DNA of 64,000 bases from Clostridioides difficile_D (GCA_945861085.1 OX244046.1:2294001-2358000), one strand, 5' to 3'; numbered from the stretch's first letter, positions 33,832 to 42,754 are shown. Notes: generated from the letters alone by a model not told the origin. A program made the numbers and translations.

Positions 33832-33904
33832 ATTACAAAAAATAAATAAAGGGTTGTCTTAAAATTGATTTTTTCTAATCAAATTTTAAGTTTAACCCCT
33901 TATT
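33832..33904 (-). terminator. Terminator after hcp
   Basis: AATAAAGGGTT (33845-33855) pairs with AACCCCTTATT (33894-33904, one G-U), with a second inner stem of TTAAAATT-type repeats; an A-rich left flank gives U on the minus strand. The rest of the 33593-33972 gap is AT-rich with no gene seen. Confidence 0.75.
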
Positions 33905-33972
33905 TTAATTTCATCTATACTTAAAAATATTTCAACTATAAATATATTTATTTTTAGATATATTTATTTTCT

Positions 33973-35565
33973 TTATCCTAAAATCTTCTTCATATCTTCT
34001 TCAGGAGTAGATATAGGTGTCAATGCAAATTTATCAACCAATATATCTAATACATTTTTAGATAAAAATGCTGGTAAAGAAGGCCCTATATATATATTTT
34101 TAATACCTAAGTGAAGTAATGTAAGAAGTATACAAACAGCCTTCTGCTCATACCATGATAGTACCATACTAAGAGGTAAATCATTTACTCCACATTCAAA
34201 AGCATTTGCCAATGAAACTGCCACTTTGATTGCACTGTAGGCATCATTGCATTGTCCCATATCCATTAAACGAGGTAAACCACCTATTTCTCCAAGATTT
34301 AAATCATTAAATCTATATTTTCCACATGCAAGAGTCAATATAACAGTATCTTTAGGAGCTTGTTTTACAAATTCAGTGTAATAGTTTCTTCCAGGTTTTG
34401 CACCATCACAACCTCCAACTAATAAAAAGTGTCTTATAGCTCCACTCTTTACAGCATCTACTACTTTATCTTGCACAGATGAAACTGTACCTCTTGCAAA
34501 ACCAGTAGTTAATGTATCTCCACCATTAATACCCGTCATATGAACATCTTCTTTATATCCCCCAAGTTCAAGAGCTTTTTCTATTACACTAGAAAAATCT
34601 TTATCGTCATCAATATGAACCATACCTGGATAAGCAACTACTTCTGTAGTAAATACTCTATCTCTATAACTATCTTTAACAGGCATTAAACAATTTGTTG
34701 TAAATAGGATTGGAGCAGGTATATTATCAAATTCTTTCTGTTGATTTTGCCATGCTGTACCAAAGTTACCTTTTAGATGTTTATATTCTTTTAATTTTGG
34801 ATATGCATGTGCTGGCAATAGTTCACCATGAGTATATATATTTATACCTTTATCTTTTGTTTGTTCTAATAATTTGTGTAAATCATAAAGGTCATGCCCT
34901 GTAACTACAATGAATGGACCTTTCTCAATCTTCATAGATACTTGAGTTGGTTCTGGTGTTCCATAAGTTTCAGTATTTGCTCTATCAAGCAATTCCATAC
35001 ATTTCAAGTTTATTTCTCCAGTTTTCATAACCAAACCTAAAAGTTCATCAATAGACAAGTCTCCTCCAACTGCTATTAATCCTTCATAGAAAAATTCATT
35101 TACTTCTTTTTCTGTATAGCCAAGTACCATTGCATGATACGCATAGGCAGCCATACCTCTTAATCCAAATAAAATTAATGATTTTAATGAACGTATATCT
35201 TCATTATCATTCCACAAGTCCTTCATATCATAGTTATCATTTCTACTACAAGTTGTTGAACAATCTGAACATCTAGGTACAAGTTTACTTTTTTCTATCT
35301 CAGTTTTTTCAATTTGTCTTTTTATAGCTTCATCGTCAAAGCTCACATTTGTTATAGTAGTGAATAATCCCTCTATCATGACTTTATCTGTTTCACTTGT
35401 TGGTCTATTTTTATTTCCAATAGTTGCTCTTGAAAGACCAATTAACACTCCTGTAAGTTCATCTTGTAAGTTAGCTGTACCCCCCTTTTTACCACAAACT
35501 CCATTTATAGTACACCCTTTTCCTCCTGCTGTTTGTTCACATTGAAAACAAAACATATTTTCCAT
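33973..35565 (-). CDS. hcp: Hybrid cluster protein (hydroxylamine / NO reductase), class I
   Basis: A 530-residue Hcp carrying a [4Fe-4S] cluster and the 4Fe-2S-2O hybrid cluster, used by anaerobes against nitric oxide and hydroxylamine. N-terminal cysteines are at 6, 9, 18 and 24 (Cys-x2-Cys-x8-Cys-x5-Cys), the spacing of class I enzymes of strict anaerobes. Hybrid-cluster ligands appear in 'TGHDLYDL', 'TNCLMP', 'GGCDGA', 'TLACGKYRF' and 'SWYEQKAVCILL'. It lies 56 nt after a ferredoxin gene and is divergent from a Crp/Fnr regulator, the usual HcpR-type arrangement. Confidence 0.95.
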   Translation of the reverse strand: MENMFCFQCEQTAGGKGCTINGVCGKKGGTANLQDELTGVLIGLSRATIGNKNRPTSETDKVMIEGLFTTITNVSFDDEAIKRQIEKTEIEKSKLVPRCSDCSTTCSRNDNYDMKDLWNDNEDIRSLKSLILFGLRGMAAYAYHAMVLGYTEKEVNEFFYEGLIAVGGDLSIDELLGLVMKTGEINLKCMELLDRANTETYGTPEPTQVSMKIEKGPFIVVTGHDLYDLHKLLEQTKDKGINIYTHGELLPAHAYPKLKEYKHLKGNFGTAWQNQQKEFDNIPAPILFTTNCLMPVKDSYRDRVFTTEVVAYPGMVHIDDDKDFSSVIEKALELGGYKEDVHMTGINGGDTLTTGFARGTVSSVQDKVVDAVKSGAIRHFLLVGGCDGAKPGRNYYTEFVKQAPKDTVILTLACGKYRFNDLNLGEIGGLPRLMDMGQCNDAYSAIKVAVSLANAFECGVNDLPLSMVLSWYEQKAVCILLTLLHLGIKNIYIGPSLPAFLSKNVLDILVDKFALTPISTPEEDMKKILG

Positions 35566-35621
35566 TTTTTATTCCTCCTTTTTTTATTAAAATTTATTAA
35601 ATTTTTCTGTAATTCACTTAA

Positions 35622-36350
35622 TTAAAGTTCTCCATCTACAATTTTTCCATCTACAGATATCGTAACTATTTGCCATGGTATCATCTTTCCACTATTTTGT
35701 AGAGCCGTCTTAACAGCATTTACTATACCACCACAACAAGGAACTTCCATACGTGTTACTACTATATTTTTAATATCATTCACTTTTAAAATCTCTGTAA
35801 GTTTTTCAGCATAATCAACCTCATCAAGTTTAGGACAACCAATTAATGTAACCTTGTTTTTCATAAATTTATTATGAAAGTTTCCATATGCATATGCTGT
35901 ACAGTCTGCTGCTATTAAAAGATTTGCATTCTTTAAATATGGTGCATTAGTTGGTACTAATTTTATTTGTACTGGCCATTGATTAAGTTGAGAACCTTTT
36001 GTCTCTACTTCTAAATCATTATTTAAAGCTACACTATTTGAAACTTCTCTATTTATTTCCTTAGACTGAGAACCTGGACATCCACATGCTAAACTTTTGT
36101 TTTGTGCTTTCTTTGCTTCCATATTTGCTTTTACTGCTGCTTCGTCATATTCTGCTGCTTCTCTATACTCAAATGAAATCGCATTTGTTGGACAAGTTGG
36201 TAGACAATCTCCTAAACCATCACAATAATCATCTCTCAAAAGTTTTGCCTTTCCATTTATCATTCCTATAGCTTCTTCATGACAAGCTTCAACACACAAT
36301 CCACAACCATTACATTTTTCCTCATCAATTTTAATTATTTTTCTCATCAT
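35622..36350 (-). CDS. Two-cluster ferredoxin with C-terminal Cys-rich domain, Hcp partner
   Basis: The first ~65 residues are a bacterial ferredoxin with two [4Fe-4S] sites: 'CNGCGLCVEACHEEAI' (near 14-29) and 'CDGLGDCLPTCPTNAI' (near 43-58); the second has a Gly-Leu-Gly-Asp insertion pattern that changes its first spacing to Cys-x3-x-Cys. Residues about 85-242 form an extra domain with conserved Cys ('CGCPGSQ', 'AADCTAY', 'IGCPKLD', 'PCCGGI') found in proteins encoded with Hcp in clostridia. It probably delivers electrons to Hcp. It is the first gene of the hcp unit. Confidence 0.88.
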   Translation of the reverse strand: MMRKIIKIDEEKCNGCGLCVEACHEEAIGMINGKAKLLRDDYCDGLGDCLPTCPTNAISFEYREAAEYDEAAVKANMEAKKAQNKSLACGCPGSQSKEINREVSNSVALNNDLEVETKGSQLNQWPVQIKLVPTNAPYLKNANLLIAADCTAYAYGNFHNKFMKNKVTLIGCPKLDEVDYAEKLTEILKVNDIKNIVVTRMEVPCCGGIVNAVKTALQNSGKMIPWQIVTISVDGKIVDGEL

Positions 36351-36463
36351 TTATATCACCTCATAAAATTTTTTTAGTTTAAAATATTAATTTCTTAGAT
36401 ATTTATTTTTAAAACCTACATATTTTTCTTTCAATTGTTTTATAGTAAGATTTTTATGTCTCC

Positions 36464-36492
36464 TTGCTTTTATAAATTTAGTATAGTACAAT
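36464..36492 (+). promoter_or_regulatory. Promoter of the Crp/Fnr regulator gene
   Basis: TTGCTT (36464-36469), 17-nt spacer, TACAAT (36487-36492). The start of transcription would be near 36499, about nine bases before the palindrome at 36508. Confidence 0.65.
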
Positions 36493-36507
36493 AAAAACAA
36501 ATTATCG

Positions 36508-36521
36508 GTTGCATATGCAAC
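36508..36521. promoter_or_regulatory. Perfect 14-bp palindrome, candidate operator of the Crp/Fnr regulator
   Basis: GTTGCATATGCAAC is a perfect dyad lying between the promoter and the ribosome binding site of the regulator. The two half sites (GTTGC) resemble Crp/Fnr-family recognition. At about +9 it would repress by blocking the polymerase, giving autoregulation. Confidence 0.65.
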
Positions 36522-36535
36522 AAGGAAGTGATTAT

Positions 36536-37219
36536 TTGAAAAAAATTTTAGAAAAACATATAGACCTACTAAAAAAAATTCCTCTATTTGAAGGAATTAA
36601 AAATGATGAACTTGAAGCAATGTTAGAATGTCTGGGTGTTGTTGATAAGACTTACCCAAAAGATAGCATAATATTCTCTGTTGGAAGTGAAGTTACTTCC
36701 ATTGGAATTATGCTTAAAGGAAGTGCACACATAATAAAGGAAGATATTGAAGGTAATAGAAATATTGTAGCTGAACTTTTACCTGGAGATTTATTTGGAG
36801 AAGTATTTGCATGTACTAGACTACACAAAAGCAGTGTTACAGTAACCACAACATCTTTTTGTGAAGTTTTATTTATAAAGTTTAAAAGTGTAACTGGCAT
36901 TTGTTCATCTACATGTGTCTTTCATAATAGACTAATTGAAAACATGCTACAATTAATAGCTGAAAAAAACATTTTACTTCATAATAAAATAGAATTACTT
37001 TCTCGTAAAACGACTCGTGAGAAATTACTTATGTATTTTTCAAAACAAATAGAACAAACAGGTAGCCACAAGTTTACAATTCCTTTTTCGAGAAATGAAA
37101 TGGCTGATTTTTTGTGTGTTGACAGAAGTTCTATGTCAAGAGAACTTGGAAAGATGAGGGATGAAGGCTTGTTATCTTTTAATAAAAATAAGTTTGAAAT
37201 CTTTTGTTTTCAAAAATAA
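36536..37219 (+). CDS. Crp/Fnr-family transcription regulator (HcpR-like)
   Basis: A cyclic-nucleotide-binding-fold sensor domain (about 15-125, 'YPKDSIIFSVGSEVTSIGIMLKGSAHIIKE') is followed by a dimer helix and a C-terminal winged helix ('FSRNEMADFLCVDRSSMSRELGKMRDEGLL', near 180-210). Residues for cAMP binding are not obvious, and only scattered Cys occur, so it is not a typical Fnr. Divergence from hcp suggests an HcpR-like nitrosative-stress activator. The start is set at the TTG at 36536, which has AAGGAAGTG upstream; the earlier ATG lies inside the palindrome. Predicted product 227 residues. Confidence 0.85.
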   Translation: MKKILEKHIDLLKKIPLFEGIKNDELEAMLECLGVVDKTYPKDSIIFSVGSEVTSIGIMLKGSAHIIKEDIEGNRNIVAELLPGDLFGEVFACTRLHKSSVTVTTTSFCEVLFIKFKSVTGICSSTCVFHNRLIENMLQLIAEKNILLHNKIELLSRKTTREKLLMYFSKQIEQTGSHKFTIPFSRNEMADFLCVDRSSMSRELGKMRDEGLLSFNKNKFEIFCFQK

Positions 37220-37315
37220 ACTAGACATTTAAATCTATTTATTTCAATATATATTATATTAATTAATTTAAATTCTCTATATAATATTTAAATCTTAAAT
37301 CTATATTTTTACTCA

Positions 37316-37370
37316 AAAAGTTAATAGGTATCTAATTTATCAAAATTAAGATACCTACTAACTTTTTTAA
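37316..37370. terminator. Bidirectional terminator between regulator and symporter genes
   Basis: AAAAGTTAATAGGTATCT pairs with AGATACCTACTAACTTTTTT (one mismatch), flanked by T-runs on the plus and A-runs on the minus side; convergent genes. Confidence 0.82.
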
Positions 37371-37382
37371 TTAAGTGTACGA

Positions 37383-38654
37383 TTAGCTTATTTTTTTTGT
37401 AGTAATTGATGTTTTATCTATAAGCCAATCTTTTCCTTCTACTAATCTTGCAACTAGCATTGATGTTACTGTATTTCCAGTTGTATTTAATATAGTATTA
37501 GGAATATCAGTTATAGTAGTTATAACTGTCAACAATGGAATCGCCTCCACTGGAAAACCGAAGATGCTAACCACGAGCATCTCACCAATAAGTCAGCCAC
37601 CTGCTACAGGAGCCATAAATACTCCAACAACAAATACAGTTACAAATAATTGACCTATTGTTGCTGGATTTGCCATTCCACTACCTAAAATACCTGATAA
37701 AAATGCAACTTTTACTATTACTGCTAAAACTGACCCATCTTTATGTATGTTTATTCCAAGAGGTATAACTGTTTCTGATATATCATCAGGAACTCCTATA
37801 TTCTTACTAGCTTCTAAATTTGATGGTATACATGCTGAACTTGAAGAAGTAGCTAATGCTGTTGCTATTGGTTTTATAGCATTCCTCCAGAATTGTCTAA
37901 ATCCTTGTTTTCCCGCAGATAGAAAAGCATACAAACTGTAAAATAATAAAAAATATAGAGCTGCTGTTAGTGAATAAATTACAAATACTCTTACATATCC
38001 TTGAATTATTTTACTTCCAAGTTCTCCAATTATTGTAGCTGTATAACAGCCTAACCCTACAGGAGCATAAAGCATGACTATAGTTACTACTTTTAATATT
38101 GCTTCTGTTCCTTCTGATAAGAGTTTTCTTATAGTGTTTCCCCTATCTCCCATCATAGCTATTGCTGTTCCAACTAAAACTGCAAATATAACTAATTGCA
38201 ATAAATTACTACTAGAAAATAAATCTCCAAAATTTTTAACTGTAACGCTTGATACTACTTGGTCTAATAACGTCCCTTTTGATTCTAAAGTTTCTGCATC
38301 TTGAGCCACCATTAAACTTTTTACACTTGATACATCTAATCCTTTAGATGGATTAAATAATAATGCAGATGTAATACCTAAAACTGCAATTACAAGTGTT
38401 GTCCCCATAAATACTATAGCTGTATTCTTCATTATTTTCCCAAAACGTTCCATGTTTTTGACACTAGCAACACCTGAAGAAACACTAAGAAATACTAATG
38501 GTACTACTATCATTAATAGAGCATTTATGAATAAATCTCCAAATGGTTTTAGTATTGAAGCTTTTGGTCCAAGAACTAATCCTACTATCGCCCCTATTAT
38601 GGTACATGCTAAAAGTATAATTGATGACTTATAATTTTTTAAAAAGTCTATCAT
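37383..38654 (-). CDS. Dicarboxylate/amino-acid:cation symporter with in-frame UGA, probable selenoprotein
   Basis: A Glt/DAACS-family Na+ symporter interrupted by one in-frame UGA at codon 354 (37593-37595). The frame stays open on both sides: 353 residues before and 69 after, 423 in all with the recoded residue, normal for the family. Upstream are TM1-7 and hairpin HP1 ('ATSSSSACIPSNLEASKN'); the UGA follows 'MAPVAGG' in the HP2 substrate gate; then come 'LIGEML' and TM8 with 'NTILNTTGNTVTSMLVARLVEG', undamaged. An 8-bp hairpin suited to a bacterial SECIS follows the UGA. An annotator reading UGA as stop would report two fragments. The alternative is a fresh nonsense mutation of a Gly codon (GGA to TGA). 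It has its own promoter (38764-38792). Substrate could be a dicarboxylate or a sulfur amino acid such as cystine, as its neighbours suggest. Confidence 0.75.
37561..37595 (-). promoter_or_regulatory. UGA codon with SECIS-like hairpin
   Basis: UGA at 37593-37595. Nine nt later GAGATGCT (37583-37576) pairs with AGCATCTT (37568-37561): 8 bp including one terminal G-U, with the 7-nt apical loop CGUGGUU. The loop starts 17 nt after the UGA and has G at its second position, as required for bacterial SelB recognition in the fdhF-type model. Confidence 0.65.
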
Positions 38655-38723
38655 TTATATTTTCCCTTCTAATGTTTTATATTGTAAATTACCCAAAATC
38701 CTAAAAAATTAAAGTAAATTATC

Positions 38724-38735
38724 TAATGCGCATTA
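38724..38735. promoter_or_regulatory. 12-bp palindrome in the symporter leader
   Basis: TAATGCGCATTA lies about 70 nt upstream of the symporter ATG, downstream of its promoter. It is a perfect dyad in otherwise AT-only sequence and could be a repressor operator. Confidence 0.4.
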
Positions 38736-38763
38736 ATAATTTTTGTAATTTCCCCCAACAGCT

Positions 38764-38792
38764 ACTTTAGCAAATACTGGAATATATGTCAA
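38764..38792 (-). promoter_or_regulatory. Promoter of the symporter gene
   Basis: TTGACA (38787-38792), 17-nt spacer, TAAAGT (38764-38769). A relative of the shared dyad operator (38798-38812) lies immediately upstream of the -35. Confidence 0.7.
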
Positions 38793-38797
38793 TTTCT

Positions 38798-38812
38798 ATA
38801 GTTTTTTTGTAT
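38798..38812. promoter_or_regulatory. Near match to the shared ATAG-N7-CTAT operator
   Basis: ATAGTTTTTTTGTAT differs by one base from the dyad found at 42.8, 56.7 and 59.6 kb and lies just upstream of the symporter -35. It is in inverse orientation relative to the transcribed strand compared with the other three, which matters little for a dyad. Confidence 0.4.
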
Positions 38813-38994
38813 TTTTAATTTTTTTTTAATAGCTCGTATCTATATATAAATCTTAATAAAATTCTACTTTTAAAGCTTTTTTTATATATTAATTTCAATA
38901 GAATACATAAGATAAAAAAATATATATAACATTATTTAATTATTTTTCAATCTTAACAATTTATACCTTAAGACAAAGCTTTAGTGTAATCATT

Positions 38995-39744
38995 TTAATT
39001 AAATACTTCTTCTTTTCTAATGATATTTAAAAATTTTGCAGTTCTTTCATTTTTAGGATTATTAAATATTTCATCAGGAGTTCCTTCTTCAGCTATTACA
39101 CCATTATCCATAAATATAATTTTATCAGCAACTTCTTTTGCAAAATTTATTTCATGAGTTACAATAAGCATTGTTATACCTTCTTTTGCAAGAGATTTTA
39201 TAACACTTAAAACTTCTCCAACAAGCTCTGGGTCAAGTGCAGATGTTGGCTCATCAAATAATATTACATTTGGATTTACTGCCATGGCTCTTGCTATACC
39301 TATCCTTTGTTGCTGACCTCCAGATAATTTTGATGGATAAAAATCTTTCCTATCCAACATACCTACTTTATCTATTAATTTTAAAGATATTTCTCTAGCT
39401 TCTTGTTTGCTTTTTTTGTGTACTACTATCAATGCTTCCATTACATTTTCTAGTGCTGTTTTATTTTTAAACAAGTTATAATTCTGAAATACCATAGATG
39501 TATGTTTTCTTAAATTGGCTATATCTTTTTTTGTTGCTTTTTCTACATCTACGTTTACATCTCCAATCATTATCTTTCCTTTTGTAGGCTCAACTAGATA
39601 ATTTAAACATCTAAGTAATGTAGATTTCCCTGTTCCAGATGGACCAAGTATAGCCACTACTTCACTTTGTTTTATCTCTAGATTTATACCTTTAAGAACT
39701 TCTGTTCCTTTAAAACTTTTATGTAAATTTTCTACTTTTATCAT
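38995..39744 (-). CDS. Polar amino-acid ABC transporter ATPase (TcyN/GlnQ type)
   Basis: A 249-residue ATP-binding subunit. Walker A 'GPSGTGKSTLLRCLN' (35-49), Q-loop 'MVFQNYNLFKNKT' near 83-95, signature 'LSGGQQQRIGIARAM' near 140, Walker B 'VILFDEPTSALDPE' near 160 and the H-loop 'IVTHEINFA' near 195. It is the only ATPase for two receptors (41180-41977, 43595-44398) and two permeases (42037-42699, 42934-43602). One ATPase serving two receptor/permease sets is the arrangement of the B. subtilis tcyJKLMN cystine importer. Last gene of the long minus-strand block before the symporter. Confidence 0.9.
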   Translation of the reverse strand: MIKVENLHKSFKGTEVLKGINLEIKQSEVVAILGPSGTGKSTLLRCLNYLVEPTKGKIMIGDVNVDVEKATKKDIANLRKHTSMVFQNYNLFKNKTALENVMEALIVVHKKSKQEAREISLKLIDKVGMLDRKDFYPSKLSGGQQQRIGIARAMAVNPNVILFDEPTSALDPELVGEVLSVIKSLAKEGITMLIVTHEINFAKEVADKIIFMDNGVIAEEGTPDEIFNNPKNERTAKFLNIIRKEEVFN

Positions 39745-39871
39745 TATTATCCACCTTTTTAAATAAATATAACAAATAATATATTCTATATCAAAATTAA
39801 TATATTAGCATTAAATTTTAAAATAAACTAACTATTTTACTTCTACACTAAATATATTTTTATAAATGCAC

Positions 39872-41047
39872 CTAAAGTTTACATAAATAATCTACTGCAA
39901 GTTGTGAGAATAAGGAAGATGCTACACTCAAACATTTTTCATCTATATCAAACTTGTTATTATGTAGTCTGTAGCTTATATTTTTTTCTTCATTTCCTAC
40001 ACCTATATACATAAATAAACCCGGTCTTTCTTTCATATAAATAGCAAAATCCTCACCTGTCATTGTAGGGAAATCAATCATTTCAACATTTTCATCTCCA
40101 AGTATTTTGCAAGCGCTTTTTCTTCCCAACTCTATCATATTTTTATCATTTATAACAGCATCTCCTCCTGCACTCTTTTCAAACTTACAATTTGCTCCAT
40201 GTGCTTTACAGATAGCTCTTGCTATATTTTCTAGAATTTGACTTACTTCAATTACTTTTTCCTGACTTATCGCTCTAATGGTTCCTTGAAGTGTACATAT
40301 ATCTGGTATTATGTTTTTAGAAACACCAGAATTAAAAGAACAAACAGACACTACTACAGGTATAACTGGGTCAATTTTTCTTGAAACTATCTGTTGAATG
40401 GATGAATATACTGCGTTTCCAACTGCAATTGGGTCTATGCAATTGTGAGGCTCTGCTCCATGCCCTCCCTTGCCAATTATTGTTATTTCAAAAGTATTTG
40501 TTGCTGCCATAGCACAATTTCTAGCGATTCCAATTTTTCCTGATTCAATAGTTGGCCAACAATGACCAGTTGCTAATACATCCACACCTTCAAGTACATT
40601 TTCTTTAATTACAATATCAGAGCCACCTTTTTCTTCGCCAGGTTGAAATAGTAATTTTACATTTCCATTCAGTTCTTCTTTTATGTCATTTAAAATCATT
40701 GCTGTTCCTAACAACCATGAAACATGTGCATCATGCCCACAAGCATGCATATTATCATTTATTGATTTAAATTCTAAATCGTTTTCCTCTTTTATTGGAA
40801 GTGCATCCATGTCTGCTCTAAGCAGTATTGTTTTTCCACTATTATTTTTTCCCTTTATAGTAGCTAATACTCCTGTACCAGCAACATCTATGTATTCTAT
40901 ATTAAGTTTATCTAGCTCTTCTTTTATAAGTTTGGATGTTTTAAATTCTTTAAATGCCAACTCTGGATTACTGTGTATCTGTCGTCTTATTTTTATGACT
41001 TTTTCTCTATTTTTTAGTGCAATGGATTTTATTTTAGTTTCAATCAT
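39872..41047 (-). CDS. M20-family amidohydrolase (N-acyl-amino-acid deacylase type)
   Basis: A 391-residue metal-dependent amidohydrolase of the hippurate hydrolase/IAA-amino acid hydrolase group. Motifs: 'RRQIHSNPELAF' (about 20-31), 'LLRADMDALPI' (near 75), 'MHACGHDAHVSW' (near 101-112, Cys/His metal ligands), 'QPGEEKGGSDIVI' (near 134, catalytic and metal Glu), 'ATGHCWP' near 157 and 'TMTGEDFAIYMKERPG' near 345. In B. subtilis a similar gene (ytnL) travels with the tcyJKLMN importer and belongs to a pathway that processes N-acylated S-alkyl-cysteines; the same pairing here suggests that job. Start ATG at 41047 has GGAGG upstream. Confidence 0.88.
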   Translation of the reverse strand: MIETKIKSIALKNREKVIKIRRQIHSNPELAFKEFKTSKLIKEELDKLNIEYIDVAGTGVLATIKGKNNSGKTILLRADMDALPIKEENDLEFKSINDNMHACGHDAHVSWLLGTAMILNDIKEELNGNVKLLFQPGEEKGGSDIVIKENVLEGVDVLATGHCWPTIESGKIGIARNCAMAATNTFEITIIGKGGHGAEPHNCIDPIAVGNAVYSSIQQIVSRKIDPVIPVVVSVCSFNSGVSKNIIPDICTLQGTIRAISQEKVIEVSQILENIARAICKAHGANCKFEKSAGGDAVINDKNMIELGRKSACKILGDENVEMIDFPTMTGEDFAIYMKERPGLFMYIGVGNEEKNISYRLHNNKFDIDEKCLSVASSLFSQLAVDYLCKL

Positions 41048-41110
41048 TTGCAAGACCTCCATAACTTATTTTAATTTATAAAGACTAATCTAAATACATT
41101 ATAATACACA

Positions 41111-41151
41111 GATAACTATAGATAAATTTAGTATACTTATCTATAGTTATC
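41111..41151. other. 15-bp inverted repeat after the receptor gene
   Basis: GATAACTATAGATAA (41111-41125) and TTATCTATAGTTATC (41137-41151), perfect, 11-nt loop, no U-run. It follows the receptor gene and precedes the M20 gene; probably a 3' stabiliser for receptor mRNA. Confidence 0.75.
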
Positions 41152-41179
41152 ACAACTTTATATTTTAGTTTTGAAGTAT

Positions 41180-41977
41180 TTATTTTTGTATATCAGCACT
41201 TACATCCATTCCAAACCATTTTTCAGATATTTTTTTCACTGTTCCATCTGCAAGCATTTCTTCTATTGCTTTGTTTACATCTTCTTTTATAGTTTTAGAT
41301 TTTTCATCATTTTTCTTAAAGAAATATGCTATATTAGTAACTGATAATTTTTCATCTAATACTCTTACTTTCATATTAGCTTTTTTAGCGTCTCCTACAA
41401 CAGTAAGCTCTGCATCAATCCATGCACTAACCCTTCCTAAATCTAAATCTTGAAGACCATTAGTTCCATCACCATAAACCTTTTCTTCAAATAAATTATC
41501 TTTATTAACGCTAGCTGCAACCTGTTGTCCTTGAGAACCTTCTGAAACTGCTACAACTTTTCCTTTTAAATCTTCAAGCTTATTAATTTCGTTGTTTCCA
41601 TCTTTTACAGCTATACATACAGAATCAGAACCATAAGGTATAGAAGCATCGTATTTTTCTAATCTTTCTTTAGACATTCCAAAAAAGTTGGCTGCTACAT
41701 CAACTTTACCAGAATCTAACATCCCAAATATAGAACTAAAACCTGTTGGTTCCATTTTTATTTTATATCCACTTCTTTTACCTATTTCTTTCCACATGTC
41801 AACTTCAAAACCTTTATGCTCACCATTATCAACATAAGAATACGGGTCAGCTGAATTAGATGAAGCTACAGTTATAACTTTTTCATCCTTTGTTTCCTCT
41901 TTTTTTGAACAACCAGTAGCTATAACTGTTAACGATAAAACTGCTACTAAACATTTTATAATATTTCTTTTTTTCAT
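41180..41977 (-). CDS. Amino-acid/cystine ABC transporter receptor lipoprotein (second copy)
   Basis: A 265-residue family 3 solute-binding protein. The signal peptide ends in a lipobox ('TVIATGC', Cys near residue 22) for diacylglyceryl anchoring. 'NSADPYSYVDNGEHKGFEVDMWKEIGKR' (about 41-68) is the typical ligand-lobe start, followed by 'LDSGKVDVAANFFGMSKER' and 'LEDLKGKVVAVSEGS'. The ligand should be a polar or sulfur amino acid, from family and neighbours. ATG at 41977 is chosen because GAGGAG precedes it. The cognate permease lies just upstream. Confidence 0.9.
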   Translation of the reverse strand: MKKRNIIKCLVAVLSLTVIATGCSKKEETKDEKVITVASSNSADPYSYVDNGEHKGFEVDMWKEIGKRSGYKIKMEPTGFSSIFGMLDSGKVDVAANFFGMSKERLEKYDASIPYGSDSVCIAVKDGNNEINKLEDLKGKVVAVSEGSQGQQVAASVNKDNLFEEKVYGDGTNGLQDLDLGRVSAWIDAELTVVGDAKKANMKVRVLDEKLSVTNIAYFFKKNDEKSKTIKEDVNKAIEEMLADGTVKKISEKWFGMDVSADIQK

Positions 41978-42036
41978 ATCTCTTCTCCTCACACCATTTT
42001 TATATAAAAATACTCTTTATGTATTTTTTTAATAAT

Positions 42037-42699
42037 CTAATAATTGCTTATTTTCTTTTCTAATTTCTTTTGACCCCACCCTAAAGGAGTTATTATACAC
42101 CAGTAAATTACCATAACTGCTCCATACACTTCAAAGAACTTAAAACTCAATGCTCCTTGTGATTTGGCAGCACCCATTATGTCATTTACTCCAACAACAA
42201 AAGCTACAGAAGACCCTTTAATTAAATCTATAAAATTATTGAATAATGATGGCAGTGCAACTCTTACAGCCTGTGGTATCACTATCCTTTTCATTGTTTG
42301 TAAATTTGTTAATCCCATTGCATATGATGCTTCTATCTGACCTTTATCAATTGAAAGTATAGATGCCCTTATCGTTTCAGACATATAAGCACCCATATTT
42401 AAACTAAGTACTATAGAGGTTGCAAATACTGGATTCATATTTTTAACAAAATCACTCATATATGCCAACCCAAAATATAAAAAGAATAATTGTGGCATAA
42501 GAGGTGTCCCTCTAAAAATTGATACATATACTTTACATATTTGGTTTAATACTTTAACTTTGTAATAAGATGATAACGCTACTATTGTACCTATAATTAA
42601 TGAAAATATTAATGAACTTATTGCCAAAATCACAGTTACATTGAATGATTTCATTATTATTGGAAATAAGTTCAAAAAATATTTCATACTAAAAATCAT
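42037..42699 (-). CDS. Amino-acid/cystine ABC transporter permease (second copy)
   Basis: A 220-residue His/Glu/Gln/Arg-type permease with about five transmembrane helices. The EAA loop 'ASYAMGLTNLQTMKRIVIPQAVRVALPSL' near 130-158 contacts the ATPase, and 'FRGTPLMPQLFFLYFG' near 68-83 is characteristic. It has its own promoter (42755-42784) with the shared dyad operator next to it, so it opens a separate transcription unit with the receptor, amidohydrolase and ATPase genes downstream. Start ATG at 42699 follows GAGGGGG. Confidence 0.92.
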   Translation of the reverse strand: MIFSMKYFLNLFPIIMKSFNVTVILAISSLIFSLIIGTIVALSSYYKVKVLNQICKVYVSIFRGTPLMPQLFFLYFGLAYMSDFVKNMNPVFATSIVLSLNMGAYMSETIRASILSIDKGQIEASYAMGLTNLQTMKRIVIPQAVRVALPSLFNNFIDLIKGSSVAFVVGVNDIMGAAKSQGALSFKFFEVYGAVMVIYWCIITPLGWGQKKLEKKISNY

Positions 42700-42754
42700 A
42701 AAATAAGTCCCCCTCACTTAATGTTGTTTTTTGCAAGCTTTTGTCACATGTTAA

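Noticed and set aside
37383..37580. Separate 65-codon gene downstream of a truncated symporter
   Set aside because: It is in frame with the upstream symporter across a single UGA and encodes the missing HP2/TM8 segment, so it is the C-terminal part of one gene.
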